Shown here: positions 35,101 to 41,988 of the stretch, one piece after another | How the letters are laid out: each line of letters starts with the position of its first letter | Numbering within the stretch: position 1 is the first letter of the stretch | Assembly (NCBI GenBank): GCA_038527215.1 | Contig: JBCBGC010000025.1 | Coordinates: 8,165 to 72,164, forward strand | Origin: JAWPMV01 sp038527215 | GTDB taxonomy: Bacteria; Bacteroidota; Bacteroidia; J057 | Length of the DNA: 64,000 nt | Direction of reading: 5' to 3' | Translations under genes and position numbers: made by a program | The notes under the pieces: generated by a model | The model's input: the letters and a program-made list of their open reading frames with translations, nothing else | What the model was told of the DNA's origin: nothing | Database searches by the model: none

Positions 35101-36351
35101 TGAGGTATTGGTAACAAAATTGCCGATTTGCAGCAGGCTTCGGGCGTGGTAATGCGCATCACTGTTGCTTTGCACATTTTGAGACCCGCAGATGCCGGCA
35201 TATGCCATGATGGTGCTTCCACTGCCTGGTTCATAGGCACTACTGCCACTGCCATTCCCTCCGCAAGCCCCCGCGGTCCCGTTGAAGGTATGGCTGGCGG
35301 CGAACTGATGACCAACTTCGTGGGCCACGTAATCGATATCAAAGGGATCTCCGATCGGATTGCTGCTCCCGGTTACGCCCCGGGCTTTCTGGTTATTGTT
35401 ACATACTACTCCAAAACCAGCCACTCCGCCACTGTTAGTGCCAAATACATGACCGATGTCATAATTCGCTGCACCGATCACGGAATTGATGTTGGACTGG
35501 TTTTCAGACAACATGGTACCGGCACTGCCATTGGAGTAGGGGTCTGAACCTGCATTGGTGTAAATCAGGGTATCATTATTGGCAATCAATACTAGTCTGA
35601 TGGACAGATCTCGCTCCATGATTGCGTTCACCCGGTTAATGGAAGTAACCATCGCCGCCTGGGCCAAGGCTACCGTCCCTCCATGATATGCGGTGTACTC
35701 CGCCGTCCCTGCCAGGGCCAGACGATAACTCCTTACCTGGCAATCCCCAAATTTTTTAGCGGTGACCGGTCCTTTCTCAGGTATGAGTGATTTTTTTCCA
35801 GGCTCTTCGAAATGACATACCATTTGCTTACCTACCGCCACAAAATCCTTTTTCCAGTATACACTGTAGAGATCGGGGCGATTTCGGCTATAGGGGTCAA
35901 TAAAAATGGCGCCCTCTGGAGAAAGAATCATAGCGTGAAAGCCCTGTGGGGTTATATCCATCCTTACCTTGATGGCCGGATTCTCGATTCCCCTTCCAGC
36001 ATAGGTGCGGATTTCCGGGTACTTCTCCTGCAAGGGTTTTTCCATGATGGAAGAATGAACCAGGTTAACCCGAATCCATCTTCCATCTGGGGTAGGAAGA
36101 CTTACCGGGAAAGTTTTGTAAGGAGAATAAAAACTTTCATCTGGAGCTTGTTGGAGAAGTTGGCCCCAGGCCGCCAAATCTAACCCCATCAGTCGTTCTT
36201 TCTGCGGGATGATGTCCCGCTGTTCTTGATGGGGAATGAGGCGATCCGGTATTTTTTCCCAATACTGCCCTGGACTTACCTGAGCGAATAAGGAAGCAGA
36301 AAAAAGGAGAAAAGATGGAATAAGAATTAAGCGTAGTGTAGAAAAGTGCAT
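32200..36351 (-). CDS. Secreted zinc metalloprotease (reprolysin-like), T9SS cargo
   Basis: A 1383-residue secreted protease. The signal peptide (1-23) is followed by a propeptide-like region (about 25-205) and a metzincin-type domain (about 205-420) with zinc motif HEVGHQFAASH (His344, Glu345, His348, His354). Then come Ig/fibronectin-like domains with choice-of-anchor character, a proprotein-convertase P-domain (about 855-1000, GTHTYISDLVFRLISPSGTQ), two SprB-type repeats, a PKD domain (YLWNFGDGVLASSTNPIHVY) and a T9SS sorting domain (about 1300-1383). It probably digests extracellular protein. Substrate specificity cannot be read from sequence. It converges on the SprB-repeat gene over a strong hairpin. 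Confidence 0.92.
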   Translation of the reverse strand: MHFSTLRLILIPSFLLFSASLFAQVSPGQYWEKIPDRLIPHQEQRDIIPQKERLMGLDLAAWGQLLQQAPDESFYSPYKTFPVSLPTPDGRWIRVNLVHSSIMEKPLQEKYPEIRTYAGRGIENPAIKVRMDITPQGFHAMILSPEGAIFIDPYSRNRPDLYSVYWKKDFVAVGKQMVCHFEEPGKKSLIPEKGPVTAKKFGDCQVRSYRLALAGTAEYTAYHGGTVALAQAAMVTSINRVNAIMERDLSIRLVLIANNDTLIYTNAGSDPYSNGSAGTMLSENQSNINSVIGAANYDIGHVFGTNSGGVAGFGVVCNNNQKARGVTGSSNPIGDPFDIDYVAHEVGHQFAASHTFNGTAGACGGNGSGSSAYEPGSGSTIMAYAGICGSQNVQSNSDAHYHARSLLQIGNFVTNTSCATIITSANSAPVVSNPTQSYTIPAGTTFFLDATATDVDADSLTYCWEQYDNQSSTQPPVASSTTGPNFRSFDPTPDPRRYFPRIDDIVANNTPTWEVIPDVGRTMDFRVSVRDNALPGGCTDHGDATITVDGNSGPFVLTSPSDTGITYLALSSQLITWNVAGSDQAPVNASTVDILLSTDGGFTYPVTVASGVPNTGSFSAIIPNNPTTTARIMVVGSNNVFFDISNNDFEIIPSVPDFSLLIPNPLPFICSGNNGTVNLDVTSILGFTDTVNLSVSLSPNSPMNASLQNTQVVPGGFTNINLTNTANAPGGNYTLTVTGSSSTGSKSIIMNFNLIDGPPPAPTLDSPQDTAIGVSPTPLLSWDPAQGATSYQVQVAADPNFSTLIVNDSLIPDTFYQVTNALNNATFYYWRVIATNPCGNSVSTPFSFVTGNISCQTLASVDVPKNIPNSVTTISSDLNFPNSGSIQSVKVVNLSGTHTYISDLVFRLISPSGTQVVLIDEICSNENNFNINLEDGASAYNNIPCPPTDGLTYEPLEALSAFQGEDPQGTWTLEVDDVFPQDGGSLNAWGLEICYAAGNSCVLNISPAILQLGCTDSCDATASMIPTGGNGDYSFIWSSGSTDSTLLNVCPGSYHVVVQDSSGCLGGYLFSLGSPTTFNVAVAGQTDVSCFGAADGTASLSFTGGAAPYTEDWGGLNPNALPAGSHVVYVEDANQCLDSVVVVIGQPAQLSLNLGPDITICQGSNLILNAGNDPQTTAYQWSTGAQTQTISVQDSGLYSVLITQGGCQERDSIYVSVVPVPVVGFSFSINGPTVTFQNSSSSGVYLWNFGDGVLASSTNPIHVYTSTGTYQVSLVVTDNFGCKSDTLVQDVVINSLTDISRLLVGQIKAFPNPMQDQLKIEIKNIPWEGMEFHLQNHLGQIVARKRAPGSDFEWDISPLASGVYYLGLSQGAEVYYLQRLSKQ

Positions 36352-36452
36352 ATACGGTAGAGCTAAGCCTGATTAAGGCTAATAGTGGAACATACTTGTG
36401 CCTTTAGGTTAATGCTCTATGGGGGTTGTTCGTATGTGAAGCGGCTTATCCA

Positions 36453-36519
36453 CCTAGCATACAGCTAGGAAAGTATAATCCCTACTGATTTTCGCAATTA
36501 AAGCAGTAGGGATTTTTAG
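36453..36519. terminator. Two short hairpins after the sugar-porter gene
   Basis: CCTAGC-ataca-GCTAGG (36453-36469) is followed by AATCCCTACTG and CAGTAGGGATT arms (36477-36487, 36504-36514) with a TTTTT tail on the plus strand. Downstream of the minus-strand sugar porter the T content is modest, so the terminator role is uncertain. Confidence 0.5.
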
Positions 36520-36576
36520 GGCAAAACAAATGAGGTCGAAATTGGATTTGAAGAACCTCAGGTTCTGTACGTTGGA

Positions 36577-38133
36577 TCAGGATTTTACCAGTTCCGCTTC
36601 CAGTTCTTCGAGAGATTTCCCTTTGGTTTCAGGGAGCAGTCTCAAAACCAGGAGCAGGCCAATCAGCCCAAAAATACCATAAATCAAGAAGGTCATGGAG
36701 GTGCCCAGGTTCTGCAATTCCCAGGGAAATACCTGTTGCACCAGGAAGCTGACCGCTGAATTGATGCCGGCTACAAAGGAAATCATAATGCCCCGGATGC
36801 GGTTGGGGAACATTTCAGATAACAGCACCCACATGACGGGTCCTAAGGAAATGGCAAAAGAGGCCACAAAGAAAAGGATGCCAAATAGCACCAACATGGG
36901 GTTGGTTTCTATACCCGCAGAAATGAGGGCAGATTCATTATCCCGGGCTACTTTGTCCCCCAGCGTGTCCCGTAGGGCCTGCTTGAAGCTGACATCATTG
37001 TCAAAACTTTGCCCTATCAACGGCGCTACAGCGGTTTGCATTTCAGGGTTCAGTTGCTGTACGGAGGTATCAGAAATTTGGTAGGTGGCTTGTCCAAACT
37101 GGAAAGCCAGAAACAGCATACTGACCGTAACCCCTGCCGTGCCGATAATCATTAAGGGGCGTCGACCCATTCGGTCGATCAAGGCCATGGCTACCAGGGT
37201 AAACACCAGGTTGATGATGCCCACAAAAACCGCCTGAGTAAAGGAGGCATTTTCCCCAATGCCAGATTGCTCAAAGATCATGTTGGCGTAGAAAAAAACC
37301 GAGTTAATACCGGTAATCTGCTGCAGGACCCCGACGATGATGCCGATCATCAGGATCATGCGCAAGGCGGGTTTAAATATCTCTCCTAAAGAAGGTTTGG
37401 GGCTATTCGCCTCTTCTTCCAGCGACTTTTTGATATTGTCCAGCTCTTCCTTGCCTCCCGCTTCTCCATTTGCTTTGGTGAGAATGTCCAGGCCTTCGTC
37501 CTCTCTGCCTTTCATGATCAGCCAGCGGGGGCTCTCCGGCACAAACAATAATGCCCCAAAGAAAAGGACAGCTGGTAAAACCTCTAAGGCCAACATCCAT
37601 CGCCAGGGATCGGTGTCCATGCCGATGGTTTCCACCCAGGAAGCGCCGGATACGCTCAGATTCCGGATCAGGAGGTTGGTGAAGTAAGCTACTGTGAAGG
37701 CGATCACGATATTGAGCTGGTTAAAGGAAACCATGCGTCCCCTTAAGCGAGCGGGAGAGATTTCCGCAATGTACAAGGGACCCAGGACCAGGGAAGCCCC
37801 AACTCCCACGCCGCCTAACATCCGAAAAGCCAGGAACATGGGGTAGTTCACGGCCAGAGAAGAGCCTAAGGCCGAAATAGCATAGGCGATCGCCCCAACC
37901 GCCAGCACCATTCTGCGGCCATAGCGATCACTCAAAGGACCTGCCAGAAACATCGTTACCGTAGAAATCAGGGTAAGGCTGGCCACGGCAAAGCCCAGTT
38001 GACCAGGAGTGAGATCAAAAAGGGTATTGATGTAGCCATTTACCCCTGAAATGACTACGGCATCAAAGCCAAAAAGGAAGCCCCCCAAAGCCACAGCCAG
38101 GGCGGTTTTAATTACAAAACGGTTATTTTCCAT
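36577..38133 (-). CDS. Sugar-porter MFS transporter (xylose/hexose:H+ symporter type)
   Basis: A 518-residue inner-membrane sugar porter of the major facilitator superfamily with 12 predicted helices. Hallmarks are GGFLFGFDAVVISG in helix 1, the loop 2-3 motif SDRYGRRMVLAVGA, PESPRWLIMKGRED after helix 6, QQITGINSVFFYANMIF in helix 7, DRMGRRPLMIIGTAG and the C-terminal PETKGKSLEELE. A periplasmic-side insertion between helices 9 and 10 (about 350-400, QISDTSVQQLNPEMQTAVAP) is longer than usual. It is divergent, 71 bases from the GH43 gene, which suggests uptake of the released sugar, probably xylose. Confidence 0.93.
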   Translation of the reverse strand: MENNRFVIKTALAVALGGFLFGFDAVVISGVNGYINTLFDLTPGQLGFAVASLTLISTVTMFLAGPLSDRYGRRMVLAVGAIAYAISALGSSLAVNYPMFLAFRMLGGVGVGASLVLGPLYIAEISPARLRGRMVSFNQLNIVIAFTVAYFTNLLIRNLSVSGASWVETIGMDTDPWRWMLALEVLPAVLFFGALLFVPESPRWLIMKGREDEGLDILTKANGEAGGKEELDNIKKSLEEEANSPKPSLGEIFKPALRMILMIGIIVGVLQQITGINSVFFYANMIFEQSGIGENASFTQAVFVGIINLVFTLVAMALIDRMGRRPLMIIGTAGVTVSMLFLAFQFGQATYQISDTSVQQLNPEMQTAVAPLIGQSFDNDVSFKQALRDTLGDKVARDNESALISAGIETNPMLVLFGILFFVASFAISLGPVMWVLLSEMFPNRIRGIMISFVAGINSAVSFLVQQVFPWELQNLGTSMTFLIYGIFGLIGLLLVLRLLPETKGKSLEELEAELVKS

Positions 38134-38204
38134 GTGAAGTAGTGTAGATTTTTCGTAGTTTTGGTCAAAATGATAATAAGTTACAAATCCTTAGTCAGAC
38201 TTCT

Positions 38205-39821
38205 ATGACCCGCATCAACAATCCTGTCCTGCGCGGTTTTTATCCCGACCCATCCATGATCCGGGTAGGAGAGGACTACTATATAGCCACCTCCACCTTT
38301 GAGTGGTTTCCGGGCATTTCACTGCATCATTCCCGGGACTTGGTACATTGGGAATTGCTGGAATATCCGCTAAATCGCCCGTCTCAGCTGGATATGCTGG
38401 GAAATCCGGACTCTTGCGGGGTGTGGGCTCCTTGTCTGACCTATGCGAACGAAACATATTACCTTTGCTATACGAATGTACGTTCCTTTGACGGAGTATG
38501 GAAGGATACTCCTAATTTTTTAGTAACGGCTTCAGATATTCGGGGACCATGGTCTGAGCCTGTCTTTTTGCATGCCCGAGGATTCGATCCTTCCTTATTT
38601 CACGATGAAGATGGACGTAAATGGGTGAGCAGTATGTTGGTAGATCATAGAAAGGGAAAATTTTTTGGGGGCATTATCCTACAAGAATGGGATGAAGTCA
38701 CGCAAAAAATGACCGGCCCGGTCCATCATATTTTTGCTGGCAGTGAATTGGGATTGACCGAGGGGCCGCATCTGTTTAAAAGAAACGGATGGTACTACCT
38801 GATTTTGGCGGAGGGCGGAACGGAATACGGCCATGCCTGGTCTTTGGCCCGTTCTCGCCGCATCACCGGTCCTTATGAACTCCACCCAGACAATCCGGTG
38901 ATTTCTTCGCGAGATTATCCTGATCATCCCTTGCAAAAAGCAGGGCACGGGAACCTGGTGGAGACGCCTACAGGGGCATGGTACGCCACCGCTTTGGTGG
39001 GAAGACCGCTAAGCAAACATGGCAGGTGTATTACCGGGAGAGAAACGGCGCTGATCCCTGTAAAGTGGGAAGCGGATGAATGGTTATATACCCAACATGG
39101 AGAAAAATATCCCCCGCTATCTTTTCAAGTAGAGGAACCTGCAGTTCCAACCATGGTTAATCAGGCCAGTTGGCGGGCAGATTTTACCTCACCTAAACTA
39201 GCCCTCAAATTTCAAAGCCTGCGTGTACCCATGAGCGAGGATTGGGTAAGTCTGAAAGCCAGGCCCGGATACCTGCGCCTTTTTGGCCGGGAATCGCTCA
39301 CTTCTTTTCATCGACAAAGTCTGATCGCTACCCGCATCACCGAAGTTCACCTTCAGGCAGAAACATCCCTGGAGTTTGCGCCTGAAGATTTCCAGCAGTT
39401 AGCAGGGCTGGTGGCATATTACAATACGGGTCATTACTATTACGCCTACCTCAGTGATGGGGAGGAAGAAGGCATGAACGAAATCAGCCTGTTGGCTTGC
39501 GACAACTTTGAGAGTAAGGAAGTCCTGGAAGTTCCCTTGCTGATTCCCCAGGGTCAAAAGGTCTATTTACGGCTTACCTTGGATCGGGCCGACTTGCAAT
39601 TTTACTATCGGCTGGAGGACACAGCCTGGCATACCTTGGGGCCCATCCTGGATGGGAGCATACTCTCAGATGACTATGTAAGAGAGGGTAGTGCCAGGTA
39701 CCGGCCAGCCTTCACCGGGGCCTTTGTGGGGATTTGCTGCCAGGATTTGACCGGAAACCAGGGCTATGCTGATTTTGAATACTTTGCATACGAGGTACTT
39801 ACGAATAAAACAAGCAAATAA
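38205..39821 (+). CDS. GH43 beta-xylosidase-type glycosidase
   Basis: A 538-residue glycoside hydrolase with no signal peptide. The five-blade beta-propeller (about 1-320) has the catalytic Asp15 (GFYPDPSMIRVGEDYYIATS), the pKa-modulating Asp128 (ARGFDPSLF) and the general acid Glu186 (GLTEGPHLFKRNGWYYL). A C-terminal beta-sandwich (about 330-538, LQAETSLEFAPEDFQQLAGL and YNTGHYYYAYLSD) completes the XynB type. Length and architecture match cytoplasmic beta-1,4-xylosidases and arabinofuranosidases. It is 71 bases from the divergent sugar porter and 13 bases ahead of the GH26 gene. Exact linkage not determined. Confidence 0.92.
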   Translation: MTRINNPVLRGFYPDPSMIRVGEDYYIATSTFEWFPGISLHHSRDLVHWELLEYPLNRPSQLDMLGNPDSCGVWAPCLTYANETYYLCYTNVRSFDGVWKDTPNFLVTASDIRGPWSEPVFLHARGFDPSLFHDEDGRKWVSSMLVDHRKGKFFGGIILQEWDEVTQKMTGPVHHIFAGSELGLTEGPHLFKRNGWYYLILAEGGTEYGHAWSLARSRRITGPYELHPDNPVISSRDYPDHPLQKAGHGNLVETPTGAWYATALVGRPLSKHGRCITGRETALIPVKWEADEWLYTQHGEKYPPLSFQVEEPAVPTMVNQASWRADFTSPKLALKFQSLRVPMSEDWVSLKARPGYLRLFGRESLTSFHRQSLIATRITEVHLQAETSLEFAPEDFQQLAGLVAYYNTGHYYYAYLSDGEEEGMNEISLLACDNFESKEVLEVPLLIPQGQKVYLRLTLDRADLQFYYRLEDTAWHTLGPILDGSILSDDYVREGSARYRPAFTGAFVGICCQDLTGNQGYADFEYFAYEVLTNKTSK

Positions 39822-39834
39822 GTTAACCACCGAT

Positions 39835-40962
39835 ATGAACTACTCGATACCTACGCTGTGCCTGGCAGGCTTGCTCAGTCTCTCCTCTTGTCAGCCTGCC
39901 GCTGAACAAACCACAGGGCCAGCACCGGCTCAGGCAGCCTTAGCTAAGTTTGAACCTCCTGCAGGTAAATGCCTGCTCTTTGTGGGGCAGGAATTGGAAG
40001 CGATTGGGGGCCTGGAGGCCTATAGCGATGGTTATTATGACCATTTCGAAGCTCCCGGAGGGTTTACCATGTATACCAACTTCCGTCCCGGAGATGAATC
40101 TTTCGGCCATATTTACAAAGGGGTGGACGGGGTAAAAACCACAGATGACTGGGGAGACAGTCCTAGCAATATGTCTCTGCAAATCGCCGACGAAGATTTT
40201 GCCCACTCAGCCCTGGCCATCGGCCTGGAACTGGTGAACCATACAGACGAGATTGCCGCCGGGGTCCATGATTCCTTGATCCTGGAACTTGGCACTTTCT
40301 TACAATCCCTAGGGCGAAGACCGGTATTCCTGCGCATTGGCTACGAATTCGACGGCCATGCCTGGAACCATTACAATCGGGAAGAATACCTTGGGTCCTT
40401 TCACCGCATCAAAGATATGTATGATTCCATGGGCATCGACAACATCGCTTATGTATGGCAGTGTACGGGTTGGGGATCTGATTACGAAGCACTGGAAGCC
40501 TGGTATCCTGGGGATGAATACGTGGACTGGTGTGGCTACTCGCACTTTGCGCGTTGGCCGGAGGCACAGCCGATGCTGGATTTTGCCCGTAACCATCAGA
40601 AACCCGTTTTCGTTGCTGAAGCCACGCCGACCCTGGGCAGTCCTACCGTCAAAGAGGATGGGCAAACCATCCCCCTGGATTTAAATGACCCGGAACAAGC
40701 TCAACAGGCCTGGGATGAATGGTTCGTGCCTTTTTTCGAAACCATCCACCAAAACGAAGACGTCATCAAAGCCATCAGTTATATAAACTGTTACTGGAAG
40801 TCTCACCCCATGTGGGAAAATAATCCTACCTTCCAGTATGTAGATGCTCGTCTACAGCAAAATGAGATGATCAGCGAAAAGTGGAAAGCAGAAATGGCTT
40901 CCGGGAGATATCTGCATAGTTCTGCCGGGCTGTTTGATCAGCTTTGGGGAGATAAGAAGTAA
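39835..40962 (+). CDS. GH26-type surface or periplasmic lipoprotein glycanase
   Basis: A 375-residue lipoprotein (lipobox LLSLSSC, cysteine 19) with a GH26-like TIM barrel. The acid/base Glu171 is in FLRIGYEFDGHAWN and the nucleophile Glu262 in PVFVAEATP. The ATG at 39835 is chosen over one at 39766 because it yields a clean lipoprotein signal. GH26 covers beta-mannanases, and also beta-1,3-xylanases in marine bacteria; the GQELEAIGGLEAYSDGYYDH opening reminds me of the latter, but this is memory, not proof. It lies 13 bases after the GH43 gene: outside cleavage by GH26, then import and GH43 trimming is the likely order. Confidence 0.82.
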   Translation: MNYSIPTLCLAGLLSLSSCQPAAEQTTGPAPAQAALAKFEPPAGKCLLFVGQELEAIGGLEAYSDGYYDHFEAPGGFTMYTNFRPGDESFGHIYKGVDGVKTTDDWGDSPSNMSLQIADEDFAHSALAIGLELVNHTDEIAAGVHDSLILELGTFLQSLGRRPVFLRIGYEFDGHAWNHYNREEYLGSFHRIKDMYDSMGIDNIAYVWQCTGWGSDYEALEAWYPGDEYVDWCGYSHFARWPEAQPMLDFARNHQKPVFVAEATPTLGSPTVKEDGQTIPLDLNDPEQAQQAWDEWFVPFFETIHQNEDVIKAISYINCYWKSHPMWENNPTFQYVDARLQQNEMISEKWKAEMASGRYLHSSAGLFDQLWGDKK

Positions 40963-40983
40963 ATAAATACTAACTCAAAGGGG

Positions 40984-41010
40984 TAGGGCAGGAAGAAATT
41001 CCTAGCCCTA
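40984..41010. terminator. Hairpin between convergent GH26 and DUF5655 genes
   Basis: TAGGGCAGGAA and TTCCTAGCCCTA arms pair with one bulge around a GAAA tetraloop. The plus side has a T-rich tail (ttctgctttttc). The minus-strand stop codon lies inside the right arm. Confidence 0.7.
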
Positions 41011-41538
41011 TTCTGCTTTTTCATAGGCTTCTAGCAGCCAGCCCAGCAGTTCTTCGTCTACTTCCTCTGAAGAACTTAACCGAACCCGATGGGTACACAT
41101 GCTGCCAAAGGGGCCGGAATTTTCCAGGCGATCGGTGGTTTCTTTTCCTTTGATTTTGAGCCCCAGGTCAATCCGGGTTTTGGTGGCAGGTTTGATAAGG
41201 GCAAATTGTTTTTTCCGAATCAGACTTACGCTGCTCTTCTTAGGTGTACAAGTAATGTCGGAGCCGAAGGTCAGGATCTCTGCCAGCAGTTTTTCATAGA
41301 CGGGCCGAAGATGCTCTTTCCCTTTATACTGCTGTTCTACTAATTCCTGAGGGTCGTGAGAAGCAGCATCTGCCTCTCTGGCCTTGAGGGATACAAAGTT
41401 GGCGAAGCCATGCGTAAAGCCGTGTTCCTGTTTGAGGAAATTCAGGATGGCGGTATGCTTATCCAACTTAGTGGCTTTAACCACTTTGATCCAATGAGCC
41501 AGGGGTTTGCCCGTCTTTTCTAATAGGCCTTTTTCCAT
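41008..41538 (-). CDS. DUF4287 plus DUF5655 protein
   Basis: A 176-residue cytoplasmic protein. The N-terminal DUF4287 segment (about 1-65: GLLEKTGKPLAHWIKVVKAT, LKQEHGFTHGFANFVS) is fused to a C-terminal DUF5655 domain (about 70-176, KPATKTRIDLGLKIKGKE). DUF5655 is also found as a transport-associated or helix-packed domain of unknown role. Short, monocistronic, downstream of the ankyrin gene on the same strand. Confidence 0.82.
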   Translation of the reverse strand: MEKGLLEKTGKPLAHWIKVVKATKLDKHTAILNFLKQEHGFTHGFANFVSLKAREADAASHDPQELVEQQYKGKEHLRPVYEKLLAEILTFGSDITCTPKKSSVSLIRKKQFALIKPATKTRIDLGLKIKGKETTDRLENSGPFGSMCTHRVRLSSSEEVDEELLGWLLEAYEKAE

Positions 41539-41616
41539 ATTGGGGGTTTATTATATGCGACAAGAAAAGCCTTTCCAAGAGACTTTTTCAGGAAATTCTG
41601 CACCAATCCTAAGGTA

Positions 41617-41904
41617 CTACTGATAGGCTTGCAGCAGCTTGACCAGCTTTTTATGTCGATAGATTTTCGCTACATCCAAGGCGGTTTCCCCTCCCCAAAC
41701 GGCTTTTACATGCGGGTCAGCTCCGTTTTTGAGGAGGAACTCAGCTACTTCCACATGCCCCCCTCTGACAGTTTCGATGAGAGGACTGGTCAAAAATTCA
41801 GGATGCTGGTAGTTGGGGTCTATGCCCTCTTTGATATAATACTCTACTAAAGGAAGGTCTCCTTTTTCGCAGGCGTAAAACATGGCTTTCCAATCTCCAC
41901 CCAT
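41617..41904 (-). CDS. Small ankyrin-repeat protein
   Basis: A 95-residue protein, begun at the ATG giving MGGDWKAMFYACEKGDLPLV; an upstream ATG adds 16 residues without family support and overlaps a hairpin. About two and a half ankyrin units are visible: ACEKGDLPLVEYYIKEGIDP, TVRGGHVEVAEFLLKNGADP and GGETALDVAKIYRHKKLVKL. The role is likely a protein-protein interaction. Partner unknown. Confidence 0.78.
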   Translation of the reverse strand: MGGDWKAMFYACEKGDLPLVEYYIKEGIDPNYQHPEFLTSPLIETVRGGHVEVAEFLLKNGADPHVKAVWGGETALDVAKIYRHKKLVKLLQAYQ

Positions 41905-41924
41905 ACGTGTTATTGTTTTAAGAA

Positions 41925-41984
41925 AAATAGGCGATTCCAGCCCTTTTTCCAAAAAGGAATCGCCCGGAATCGCCTATTTATTTT
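41925..41984 (-). terminator. Terminator downstream of choice-of-anchor T9SS gene
   Basis: AAATAGGCGATTCC (41925-41938) and GGAATCGCCTATTT (41966-41979) are 14-bp perfect arms. The inner sequence also contains a shorter, alternative GGAATCGCC arm (41956-41964) and CCTTTTTCCAAAAAGG. A T-run follows on either strand. It lies just past the stop of the T9SS gene. Confidence 0.75.
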
Positions 41985-41988
41985 TGCC

